Source of the DNA: Actinacidiphila sp965342175
GTDB lineage: Bacteria; Actinomycetota; Actinomycetes; Streptomycetales; Streptomycetaceae
DNA: 64,000 nt
NCBI RefSeq assembly: GCF_965342175.1
Contig: NZ_CBDRBL010000001.1
Span: forward strand, 62,001-126,000
Direction: 5' to 3'
Positions within the stretch are counted from its first letter, which is position 1, and every line of letters starts with the position of its first letter. Shown here piece by piece: positions 32,195 to 40,087 of this stretch. The position numbers and the translations under genes were made by a program. The notes below the pieces were generated by a model, which was not told the DNA's origin, made no database searches, and saw only the letters and a list, made by a program, of their open reading frames with translations.

Positions 32195-32817
32195 GCGTCA
32201 CCCCCGGGCTGGTCGCGTTCGGCGCCGGCCGCATCCTGGGCATCGTCCCTGTCCCCGGCCGCGTCCTCAGCCTGGGCGGCGGCGGCCGCGGCAGCGGCCT
32301 GGGCGGCGGCCTTCTCGGCGGCCTTGCGGGCGGCACCGATCTCCTTGGGCTCCTCGGCCGCCAGGTCGAGCGGCGGCGGGGCCGGCACCGTCCACATCCA
32401 CTCGCGCAGCTTGTCGCGCTCGTGGGTGAGGTCGAGGATGTCGGTCTCCGCGTACTCGAACTCCGGCGACCAGAACAGCGCGTCGAAGGGGCACACCTCG
32501 ATGCAGATGCCGCAGTACATGCAGAGCGAGAAGTCGATCGCGAAGCGGTCCAGCACGTTGCGGCTGCGCTCGCGGCCGCCGGGCGAGGCGGCGGGCACCG
32601 TCTCCTTGTGGGAGTCGATGTAGATGCACCAGTCGGGGCACTCTCGGGCGCACAGCATGCAGACCGTGCAGTTCTCCTCGAACAGCGCGATCACGCCGCG
32701 GGACCGGGGCGGCAGTTCGGGCTGTACCTCGGGATACTGCGCGGTGTGCGAGCGCCGGGTCATCGTGCGCAGGGTGACGGCGAGCCCCTTGGCCAGGCCG
32801 GAACCGGGGATGCCCAT
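32191..32817 (-). CDS. nuoI2: Complex I subunit I (2x[4Fe-4S]), second cluster
   Basis: Ferredoxin-like peripheral subunit of 208 residues carrying two 4Fe-4S clusters (N6a, N6b). Both binding sites are complete: CTVCMLCAREC (Cys50, 53, 56, 60) and CMYCGICIEVC (Cys99, 102, 105, 109). The C terminus has an Ala/Glu-rich tail of about 50 residues likely to be disordered or helical. The ATG overlaps the nuoH2 stop by one base. Confidence 0.94.
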   Translation of the reverse strand: MGIPGSGLAKGLAVTLRTMTRRSHTAQYPEVQPELPPRSRGVIALFEENCTVCMLCARECPDWCIYIDSHKETVPAASPGGRERSRNVLDRFAIDFSLCMYCGICIEVCPFDALFWSPEFEYAETDILDLTHERDKLREWMWTVPAPPPLDLAAEEPKEIGAARKAAEKAAAQAAAAAAAAQAEDAAGDRDDAQDAAGAERDQPGGDA

Positions 32818-33779
32818 CAGGAGATCACCACCTTCACCACGCCGGTGAGCGCGATCTGGGCGAGGGCGAGCGGGATGAGGACGGTCCAGGCGAACCTCTG
32901 CAGCTGGTCTTCGCGCAGCCGGGGGTACGTGACTCTGAGCCAGATGACGACGAAAGCCAGGGCCGCGGTCTTGAGCAGGGTCCACAGCCAGCCGAGGCTG
33001 CCGGACCACGGGCCGTGCCAGCCGCCGAGGAACAGGACGGTGGTCAGGCCGCACAGCACGACGATGCCGGCGTACTCGGCCAGCAGGAAGAGGGCGAACC
33101 GCAGGCCCGTGTACTCGGTGTAGGCGCCGAAGATGATCTCCGAGTCGGCCACCGGCATGTCGAACGGCGGGCGCTGCAGTTCGGCGAGGCCGGCGGTGAA
33201 GAACACCACGGCGCCGATGAGCTGCCACGGCGTCCACCACCAGGCGTACGCGTCGACGATGCCGGGCAGCGAGAGCGTGCCGGCCGCCATGGCGACGGAC
33301 GCGGCGGCGAGCAGCATCGGCAGCTCGTACGACATCAGCTGCGCGGCGGTGCGCAGACCGCCGAGGAGGGAGAACTTGTTGGCGGAGGCCCAGCCGGCCA
33401 TGAGCGAGCCGAGCACGCCGACGCCCATCACGGCGAGCACGAAGAACAGGCCCGCGTCGATGTCCTGGCCGACCAGCCCGTCGGGGCCGACCGGGATCGC
33501 GACGAGGACCAGCAGGTAGGGCAGCAGCGCGACGGCGGGAGCGAGTTGGAAAATCTTCCGGTCCGCGTCTGCCGGGACCACGTCCTCCTTCTGCGCGAAC
33601 TTCACCCCGTCGGCGACGAGCTGGGCCCAGCCGTGGAAGCCGCCGGCGTACATGGGTCCGAGGCGGCCCTGCATGTGGGCCATGACCTTGTGCTCGGTCT
33701 GGCCGACGACCAGGGGCAGGACGAGGAAGGCGACGAGCACGGCGAGCAGCCGGAGGATCACTTCGAGGGCGTCGCTCAC
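32817..33779 (-). CDS. nuoH2: Complex I subunit H, second cluster
   Basis: Membrane subunit forming the quinone tunnel and linking the arms; 320 residues, shorter than the 445-residue copy of the complete operon, which has a long C-terminal tail. The charged loop reads AELQRPPFDMPVADSEIIFG, while the other copy reads GETNRAPFDMPESEGDLVGG, so one acidic residue of this loop (PES) is Val here and others shift between Glu and Asp. GPMYAGGFHG replaces GPNRHGPWGM. GTG start, overlapping the nuoC2 stop as GTGA. Confidence 0.92.
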   Translation of the reverse strand: MSDALEVILRLLAVLVAFLVLPLVVGQTEHKVMAHMQGRLGPMYAGGFHGWAQLVADGVKFAQKEDVVPADADRKIFQLAPAVALLPYLLVLVAIPVGPDGLVGQDIDAGLFFVLAVMGVGVLGSLMAGWASANKFSLLGGLRTAAQLMSYELPMLLAAASVAMAAGTLSLPGIVDAYAWWWTPWQLIGAVVFFTAGLAELQRPPFDMPVADSEIIFGAYTEYTGLRFALFLLAEYAGIVVLCGLTTVLFLGGWHGPWSGSLGWLWTLLKTAALAFVVIWLRVTYPRLREDQLQRFAWTVLIPLALAQIALTGVVKVVIS

Positions 33780-34972
33780 GGTGTGCTGCCTCCTTCTGCG
33801 TCGTCGTGGTCAGGGGTGCCGTCGTCGTCGGTCGGTGCGGGCCGCACGGGTTCGTCCTGCGCGCCGCCGGCCGCTGCCGCCTCCCCTGCGGGACGCCGGT
33901 CGCCGTCGGCGGCGCCGGGCCGACCGCCCGGGGCCGGGGCGGGCGCCGCGGGCTCGGCGACAGGCGCCGCGTCCGGTTGTGCGTCCGTTTTCGCCGCATC
34001 CGTTGTCGCGTCCCGCTTTGCGTCCGGCCCTGCGTCCGGCTTCGCGGACTCCACCGCAGGCGTCGTCTCCGCGGCGGCCGTGGCGGCGGGCGTGGTCGCG
34101 GGTGGGGCGGTGTCGCGGGGGACGTCCCACGGGGCGTCGGGGCTGCGCCTGCGGGGCGGCGTCACCTGGGCGGCGGGTCCGGTCGGGCCCCCGGCGCCCT
34201 CGCCCGCCGAGCGGGTGCGGCGCGGGGTGGCGGGGGCCGCGGCGGCGCCCTGGCTGGCGGAGCCCTCGGTGACACTGCGGCTACGCCGGGCGGGACGCTC
34301 CCCGGTGCTCCCGGCGCCCGCCGCACCGGCAGCGCCCGCCGCACCCGCGGCGCGCGGGCCGCGCGCGGGCCGGGCCGGCGCGGGCGGCAACTGCCCCTTG
34401 AGCGGGCCCCACTCGTTCGGGTCCGGCACGCCCGGCGGCAGCATCTGGCGGCGCTTGGGTCCGCCGTGCTCGGGCTCCCCCGGTTCCTTCGCGCCCGGCC
34501 ACGCCTTCGCCACGCGCGCCGCCAGCACGAAGTCCTTGCGCAGCGGGTGCCCTTCGAAGCCGTCGGGCAGCAGCAACGGCACCAGATGCGGGTGCCCGGT
34601 GAAGTCCACGCCGAACATCTCGTGCGTCTCGCGCTCGTGCCAGGCGGCGCCCGCGTAGACGCCGACGGCGGTCGGCAGCTCCGGCGCCTCGTGCGGGACG
34701 GTCGTACGGATCAGCAGGCGCCGCACGGAACCGACCGCGGGGGCGACGACGTGGGCGCAGACGCGGAAGCCGGCGCCGCCTTCGTCGACAGCGCTGAGCC
34801 AGTCGAAGAAGGTGCAGCCCAGGGTGTCCCGGGCCGCCCGCAGGGCGTCCGTCCAGGAGGCGGCGGGGACGTCGACGGTGAGCAGGCCGTACGCCTCCTC
34901 CGCCGTGGCCCCCGCCCCGAAGACCTCGGCGACCGCGTCCGGCTCGGTGAGCCGGTCGAAGGGCGCGGTCAC
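33776..34972 (-). CDS. nuoC2: Complex I subunit C with a long disordered tail, second cluster
   Basis: The first roughly 190 residues are a NuoC (30 kDa) domain: CTFFDWLSAVDEGG, then VYAGAAWHERETHEMFGVDF and LPDGFEGHPLRKDFVL. From about residue 200 to 398 the chain is Ala/Pro/Thr/Arg-rich and repetitive, clearly low complexity. There is no NuoD domain fused here and no nuoD gene follows; nuoH2 comes next. GTG 34972 overlaps the nuoB2 stop as GTGA. The role of the tail is unknown; it might tether or space a partner. Confidence 0.9.
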   Translation of the reverse strand: MTAPFDRLTEPDAVAEVFGAGATAEEAYGLLTVDVPAASWTDALRAARDTLGCTFFDWLSAVDEGGAGFRVCAHVVAPAVGSVRRLLIRTTVPHEAPELPTAVGVYAGAAWHERETHEMFGVDFTGHPHLVPLLLPDGFEGHPLRKDFVLAARVAKAWPGAKEPGEPEHGGPKRRQMLPPGVPDPNEWGPLKGQLPPAPARPARGPRAAGAAGAAGAAGAGSTGERPARRSRSVTEGSASQGAAAAPATPRRTRSAGEGAGGPTGPAAQVTPPRRRSPDAPWDVPRDTAPPATTPAATAAAETTPAVESAKPDAGPDAKRDATTDAAKTDAQPDAAPVAEPAAPAPAPGGRPGAADGDRRPAGEAAAAGGAQDEPVRPAPTDDDGTPDHDDAEGGSTP

Positions 34973-35601
34973 TGCGCGGCCTCCCCGGGCGCCGGCGGGG
35001 CCTGGACGAGGCCGCTGCGCAACGCCGCGGTGGACGGGCGCGCGCCCCCGTCGCCGTAGCGCTCACCGAGCGACTCGCGGGCGATCTTCTCCTGGAGCTT
35101 GAGGATGCCCTGCAGCAGCGCCTCGGGCCGCGGCGGGCAGCCGGGCACATAGACGTCGACGGGGATGATCTGGTCGACGCCCTTGGTCACGGAGTAGGAG
35201 TCCCAGTAGGGGCCGCCGCAGTTGGAGCAGGCTCCGAAGGAGATGACGTACTTCGGCTCCGGCATCTGCTCGTACAGGCGCTTCACCGCCGGGGCCATCT
35301 TGTCGGTGACGGTCCCCGACACGACCATGAGGTCGGCCTGGCGCGGGCCGGGGGCGAAGGGGATCACGCCGAGCCGGATGAAGTCGTGCCGGGCCATGGA
35401 CGCGGCGATGAACTCGATGGCGCAGCAGGCGAGCCCGAAGTTGAAGACCCACAGGCTGTAGCGGCGGCCCCAGTTCAGGACCACCTTCATCGGCTCGGGC
35501 GCCAGGCGCGCCAGCGTGCCGAGGCGGCGCGGCTCCGGCAGGTACTCGGGGGTGCCCACATCCGTCATATCGGTCACTTGGGACACATCGGTCACGTCCA
35601 T
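34969..35601 (-). CDS. nuoB2: Complex I subunit B (N2 cluster), second cluster
   Basis: A 210-residue subunit that holds the terminal cluster N2 in complex I. The four ligands are present: FGLACCAIE (Cys59, Cys60), FGACSNCGGPYWDSY (Cys124) and VPGCPPRPEALL (Cys154). N- and C-terminal extensions flank the core. ATG 35601 overlaps the end of nuoA2 by ten bases. In a normal complex N2 faces the NuoD quinone site, but no nuoD is encoded in this cluster. Confidence 0.94.
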   Translation of the reverse strand: MDVTDVSQVTDMTDVGTPEYLPEPRRLGTLARLAPEPMKVVLNWGRRYSLWVFNFGLACCAIEFIAASMARHDFIRLGVIPFAPGPRQADLMVVSGTVTDKMAPAVKRLYEQMPEPKYVISFGACSNCGGPYWDSYSVTKGVDQIIPVDVYVPGCPPRPEALLQGILKLQEKIARESLGERYGDGGARPSTAALRSGLVQAPPAPGEAAQ

Positions 35602-35960
35602 TCCAGGACGCCCTTCTTCCAGGCGTAGAGCAGACCGACGGCGAGGAAGCCGAGGAAGACGAACATCTCGACCAGCGTCGTGCCGCCGTACCCCTCGGCG
35701 GCGAACACCGTCGCCCAGGGGAAGAGGAAGATCGCGTCGACCGCGAAGATGACGTAGAGGAAGGAGTAGACGTAGTAGCGGATCTGGGTGTGCGCCCAGC
35801 CCTCGCCGACGGGGTCGACGCCGCACTCGTATGTGAGCATCTTCTCCTGCGTCGGCACGACGGGCCGCAGCAGCCGGCCGGCCCCGAAGGCCACGGCCAC
35901 GAAGAGCACCCCGAGCACCGCGACCAGCCCGACGACCGAGTAGCCGTGGAAGTAGTCCAC
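35592..35960 (-). CDS. nuoA2: Complex I subunit A, second cluster
   Basis: A 122-residue, three-helix subunit and first gene of the nuo2 cluster. The conserved loop reads TYECGVDPVGEGWAHTQIRY, with the family's cysteine and acidic residues, followed by VIFAVDAIFLFPWA. GTG 35960 has GAGGGG eight bases upstream and lies 200 bp from the divergent kinase gene, so the operon promoter is probably in that gap. Confidence 0.93.
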   Translation of the reverse strand: MDYFHGYSVVGLVAVLGVLFVAVAFGAGRLLRPVVPTQEKMLTYECGVDPVGEGWAHTQIRYYVYSFLYVIFAVDAIFLFPWATVFAAEGYGGTTLVEMFVFLGFLAVGLLYAWKKGVLEWT

Positions 35961-36162
35961 GTCTGTCCGCCCCTCGTTTCTCGTCGTAAGCGCGTTGTCC
36001 AGCGATCCCGGTGGATCTTTAGACGATCTGTACGAACGGAGTCTAGGCCCTGCCCCCCGAGGCGGAGCCACCCGTCCTGCCCCGTGGTACGGATAACCCC
36101 ACCTTGCCCCGGCAGGCGCACCCCATGGCGGCGGCCGCCCCCTCCCCGGCAGGCTTGGCGCC

Positions 36163-37326
36163 ATGACCATCGACTCCCAGCGCGGGGAAGCCGCCCCGCT
36201 GCCGCCGGCGCGCTTCGCCTTCGACGCCGTGACGTGGAAGGAGATCGCGTACCTCCTGGCCAACCTGCCCGTGGACCTTGTGGGCTTCGTCTACGTCACC
36301 GTGGTGCTCTACCTCGGCGTCAGCCTGTCGGTGACGGTGGTCGGCCTGCCGCTGCTGGCGCTGGGGCTGGCCGGGTGCCGGCTGCTGGGCCGCGTCGAGC
36401 GGACGCGGGCGCGCGGCCTGCTCCAGGTGGCCGTCGAGGAGCCCCGCTCCCTGCGACCCGGGCGGATGGGCTTCTTCCCGTGGCTGTGGACCTCGCTGAA
36501 GGACCCGGTGGGATGGCGGCACGCGTTGTACTTCTTCATCCGGCTGCCGTGGGGGATCGCGACCTTCACCGTCATCCTCACCTCGCTCTTCGTGGCATGG
36601 CCGGTGCTGCCCTTCATCGCCCGGGGGCTGGCAGGCGCCGACCGCGCCATGGTCCGGGGCCTGCTGTCCCCCTCCGACGAACTGGAGCGGCGGATCGCCG
36701 AGCTGGAGTCCGACCGGGGCACCGTGGTCGACACCGCCGCCGCCGACCTGCGCCGCATCGAGCGCGACCTGCACGACGGCGCCCAGGCCCGACTCGTGGC
36801 GCTCGCCATGGACCTGGGCCTGGCCAAGGAGAAGCTCCAGGAGGACCCCGAGGCGGCGGCGCGGATGGTCCACGACGCCCACGGCGAGGTGAAACTCGCC
36901 CTCCAGGAGCTGCGCGACCTCGCCCGCGGCATCCACCCCGCCGTCCTCACCGACCGCGGCCTGGACGCCGCGCTGTCCTCGGTGGCCGCCCGGTGCACGG
37001 TGCCGGTGCAGGTCCAGGTGGACCTGGCGAGCCGGCCGGCGGCGGCTATCGAGGGCATCGCGTACTTCACCGTCTCCGAACTGCTGCAGAACATCAGCAA
37101 GCACAGCGGGGCGCGCCGGGCCGTCGTCGAGCTGTGGCGCTCGGACGGCCGGCTGATGATCCAGGTCCGTGACGACGGTCGCGGTGGGGCGACGGCCGAA
37201 CGCGGCAGCGGTCTGGGCGGACTGGCCGAGCGGCTGGACTCGGTGGACGGCCTGCTGGTGGTCGACTCCCCGGCCGGCGGGCCGACGACGGTGACGGCCG
37301 AACTGCCCTGGCGGGACCGCGCCTGA
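36163..37326 (+). CDS. Sensor histidine kinase (NarL-partner type), copy 1
   Basis: A 387-residue membrane kinase. An N-terminal putative sensor domain (about residues 22-180) has four hydrophobic segments and WRHALYFFIRLPWGIATFT. The HisKA_3 dimer domain has the phospho-His at about residue 204 in IERDLHDGAQARLVALA, and the ATPase domain ends DDGRGGATAERGSGLGGLAERL. Such kinases pair with LuxR-type regulators like the one at 39176. The signal is unknown. The downstream paralogue shares a 92 bp identical block. Confidence 0.9.
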   Translation: MTIDSQRGEAAPLPPARFAFDAVTWKEIAYLLANLPVDLVGFVYVTVVLYLGVSLSVTVVGLPLLALGLAGCRLLGRVERTRARGLLQVAVEEPRSLRPGRMGFFPWLWTSLKDPVGWRHALYFFIRLPWGIATFTVILTSLFVAWPVLPFIARGLAGADRAMVRGLLSPSDELERRIAELESDRGTVVDTAAADLRRIERDLHDGAQARLVALAMDLGLAKEKLQEDPEAAARMVHDAHGEVKLALQELRDLARGIHPAVLTDRGLDAALSSVAARCTVPVQVQVDLASRPAAAIEGIAYFTVSELLQNISKHSGARRAVVELWRSDGRLMIQVRDDGRGGATAERGSGLGGLAERLDSVDGLLVVDSPAGGPTTVTAELPWRDRA

Positions 37327-37414
37327 GCCGTGCGCGCGAAGGCCGTGCGCCCTCCCCCGGAGGGCGGCGGCCTTCCGCCGTGCGCCCGGCCTCGCTCGCG
37401 CTTCCCCTTGGCGG

Positions 37415-37452
37415 GATGCCGGCCGTCCGCGGGATGCCGGCCGTCCGCGGGC
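37415..37452. repeat. Short tandem repeat between the kinase genes
   Basis: GATGCCGGCCGTCCGCGG occurs twice in direct succession within a GC-only stretch, followed by GCCGGGCCGGGCCGG-type repeats. Confidence 0.75.
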
Positions 37453-37583
37453 CGCGCCGGGCCGGGCCGGCAGGTGGGGTTTTCCCCAGGTCCCAGACGC
37501 CGATCCGCACCATGGGCGCGAGGGCTCCGCAGGAGGAGGCTGAGGGCATCACAGACGGCAGAGGGATGACGAAGAGGACGGAC

Positions 37584-38903
37584 GTGACCATGGCACACGG
37601 TTTCCCGGAGCGGCGCGAGCACCGGTTGCCCACGGCGCTGCGCGCGCCGATCGAGGCCCGCACCTGGCGCGAGTCGCTCTACCTGCTGCTGAACCTGCCG
37701 ATGGGCGTCATCGGCTTTGTCTTCACCGTGACGATGCTGTCGCTCGGCGCGGGCCTGCTGGTCACCTTCCTCGGGTTGCCCGTCCTGGCCGCGATGCTGG
37801 CCGGGTGCCGCGGGCTCGGCGTGGTGGAGCGCGAGCGGGCCCGCCGGTGCCTGGGCATCGACGTGGCCTCGCCCGAGCCGCTGCGCCGCAGGCCCGGCCA
37901 GGGCCTGATGTCGTGGCTGGGCGGACAGCTGACCAGCGGCGCCTCCTGGCGGCACGTCCTGTACTTCTTCGTGCACTTCCCGTGGGGGGTGTTCACCTTC
38001 TCCGTGACCGTGACGTTCGTCAGCTACGGCTGGGGGCTCCTGACGTACCCGCTGTGGCAGTGGGTCTTCCCGGCCTTCACCGACCAGCCCGGACTCCAGC
38101 TGTACGGGAACGCCGACGGCGACGGCTGGTGGCTGGACTCGCCGTTCGAGATGGCCATGGCCTCCGCGCTGGGCCTGCTGCTGGGCCTGGCCGCACCGTG
38201 GGTGATCCGGGGCATGGCGTACGTGGACCGCGGCCTGGTCGCCGGGCTGCTGGGGCCGTCCCGGCTGGCGAGCCGGGTCTGGGAGCTGGAGTCCGACCGG
38301 GGCACCGTGGTCGACACCGCCGCCGCCGACCTGCGCCGCATCGAGCGCGACCTGCACGACGGCGCCCAGGCCCGGCTCGTCGCGCTCGCCATGGACCTGG
38401 GCCTGGCCAAGGAGAAGCTCCAGGAGGACCCCGAGACGGCGGCCACCATGGTCGAGGAGGCGCACGGCGAGGTGAAGCTCGCCCTCCAGGAGCTGCGCGA
38501 CCTCGCCCGCGGCATCCACCCCGCCGTCCTCACCGACCGCGGCCTGGACGCCGCGCTCTCCTCCCTCGCGGCGCGCTGCGCCGTGCCGGTGCGGGTGAGC
38601 GTGGACCTGCCGGGCCGACCCGTGCCGGCGATCGAGGGCATCGCCTACTTCACCGTCTCCGAGCTGCTGCAGAACATCAGCAAGCACAGCGGGGCCTCGC
38701 GCGCCACGGTGGACCTGTGGCGCTCCGGGGACCGGCTGATGATCCACGTCGTCGACAACGGGCGCGGCGGCGCCTCCCCGGCTCAGGGCTCGGGCCTGGC
38801 CGGTCTCGTCGAGCGGCTGGAAGCGGTGGACGGCGTCCTCGCGGTGGACTCCCCCGCGGGCGGCCCGACCGCCGTCGCGGCCGAGCTGCCCTGGCGGAGC
38901 TGA
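37584..38903 (+). CDS. Sensor histidine kinase (NarL-partner type), copy 2
   Basis: A paralogue of the preceding kinase, about 439 residues. The sensor part is longer, with an extra segment including WGLLTYPLWQWVFPAF before the fourth hydrophobic stretch. The phospho-His is near residue 258 in the same IERDLHDGAQARLVALA, and the ATPase domain has DNGRGGASPAQGSGLAGLVERL. GTG 37584 has GAGG six bases upstream; ATG 37566 and 37590 are alternatives. It lies upstream of the response regulator on the same strand, so this copy is the more likely direct partner. Confidence 0.9.
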   Translation: MTMAHGFPERREHRLPTALRAPIEARTWRESLYLLLNLPMGVIGFVFTVTMLSLGAGLLVTFLGLPVLAAMLAGCRGLGVVERERARRCLGIDVASPEPLRRRPGQGLMSWLGGQLTSGASWRHVLYFFVHFPWGVFTFSVTVTFVSYGWGLLTYPLWQWVFPAFTDQPGLQLYGNADGDGWWLDSPFEMAMASALGLLLGLAAPWVIRGMAYVDRGLVAGLLGPSRLASRVWELESDRGTVVDTAAADLRRIERDLHDGAQARLVALAMDLGLAKEKLQEDPETAATMVEEAHGEVKLALQELRDLARGIHPAVLTDRGLDAALSSLAARCAVPVRVSVDLPGRPVPAIEGIAYFTVSELLQNISKHSGASRATVDLWRSGDRLMIHVVDNGRGGASPAQGSGLAGLVERLEAVDGVLAVDSPAGGPTAVAAELPWRS

Positions 38904-39175
38904 CCCCGGGCGGAGGGGCCTGAGGACCGCGACGCCCGGAGGAACCCGCCAGCCGCGGGCCTGCGGAGCCCAACCCGCCGGACGCGCCGGACCTGGGAAA
39001 ATCCGGAGAGCCGGAAGTGGCAGAAGAAGATCGAGAACCGAGAGGACGCTGACCGCGCCCCCCTCCGCCCCTCCCCGCACCAAGCCCCGGCGGCGCGGCC
39101 GTGTGCCGGCCGCCGGAAGCTGGAATGCTGGGGAGGGACACGACGGCGTCGAGACGGACGGGGGAGCCGGTAGCG

Positions 39176-39847
39176 GTGGAGGACAAGGTGCGGGTGGTCA
39201 TCGCCGAGGACTCGGTGCTGCTGAGGGAGGGACTGACCCGCCTGCTGACCGACCGCGGGCACGAGGTCGTCGCCGGGGTCGGCGACGCCGAGGCCCTGCT
39301 GAAGGTGATCGGCGAGCTCGCCGACCAGGAAGCGGTGCCCGACGTGGTCGTGGCCGACGTGCGGATGCCGCCGACCCACACCGACGAGGGCGTGCGCGCC
39401 GCGGTGCGGCTGCGCCGCGACCACCCGCGGCTGGGGGTGCTGGTGCTGTCGCAGTACGTGGAGGAGCGGTACGCCACCGAACTGCTGGCCGGCAGCTCCA
39501 GCGGGGTCGGGTATCTGCTCAAGGACCGGGTAGCCGATGTCCGTGAGTTCGTCGACGCGGTCGTACGGGTGGCCGGCGGCGGCACCGCCCTGGACCCGGA
39601 GGTGGTGGCACAGCTGCTGGGGCGCAGCCGCAAGCAGGACGTACTGGCCGGCCTGACCCCGCGGGAGCGGGAGGTGCTGGGACTCATGGCCGAGGGGCGG
39701 ACGAACTCCGCGATCGCCAAGCAGCTGGTGGTGAGCGACGGGGCGGTGGAGAAGCACGTCAGCAACATCTTCCTCAAGCTGGGCCTGGCCCCCAGCGAGG
39801 GCGACCACCGGCGCGTCCTCGCCGTGCTCACGTACCTCAACTCATGA
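39176..39847 (+). CDS. Response regulator, NarL/LuxR family
   Basis: A 223-residue DNA-binding regulator. The receiver domain has AEDSVLLREGL (acidic pocket), the phospho-acceptor Asp61 in VVADVRMPPTHTDEG, and Lys116 in YLLKDRV. A LuxR helix-turn-helix follows: LTPREREVLGLMAEGRTNSA, then VEKHVSNIFLKLGL. GTG 39176 has GGGGGAG about nine bases upstream. It probably receives phosphate from one or both upstream kinases; 270 bp separate it from copy 2. Confidence 0.92.
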   Translation: MEDKVRVVIAEDSVLLREGLTRLLTDRGHEVVAGVGDAEALLKVIGELADQEAVPDVVVADVRMPPTHTDEGVRAAVRLRRDHPRLGVLVLSQYVEERYATELLAGSSSGVGYLLKDRVADVREFVDAVVRVAGGGTALDPEVVAQLLGRSRKQDVLAGLTPREREVLGLMAEGRTNSAIAKQLVVSDGAVEKHVSNIFLKLGLAPSEGDHRRVLAVLTYLNS

Positions 39848-39888
39848 GCGTCTGACGTACCGTCATACAGCCGCCGGCGTCCAGGACA

Positions 39889-39916
39889 CAGGAGGCGGAC
39901 GGCAGGAGGCGGACGG
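39889..39916. repeat. 14 bp tandem repeat, two copies
   Basis: CAGGAGGCGGACGG occurs twice in direct succession in the gap between the response regulator and korA. No gene is seen in that 240 bp gap. Confidence 0.85.
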
Positions 39917-40087
39917 TTCGGGCTCCGGGGGCGGTGGCCGTGACCCATCAGGGCACAAAAGAACCCAGCACGCCGCTCACGGTGGGGGAAGACCCGGGAA
40001 GGCCACCCTTACCCACGTACGATGGCGCGTGGGACACAAGGCCACGGCCCCGGTCGTGAGCCGCCGCCTCGAAGGAGGTCCGATTCA

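Noticed and set aside
26177..35960. nuo2 as a recent duplicate of the full nuo operon
   Set aside because: Protein sequences and lengths differ strongly between the clusters, so they are old paralogues.
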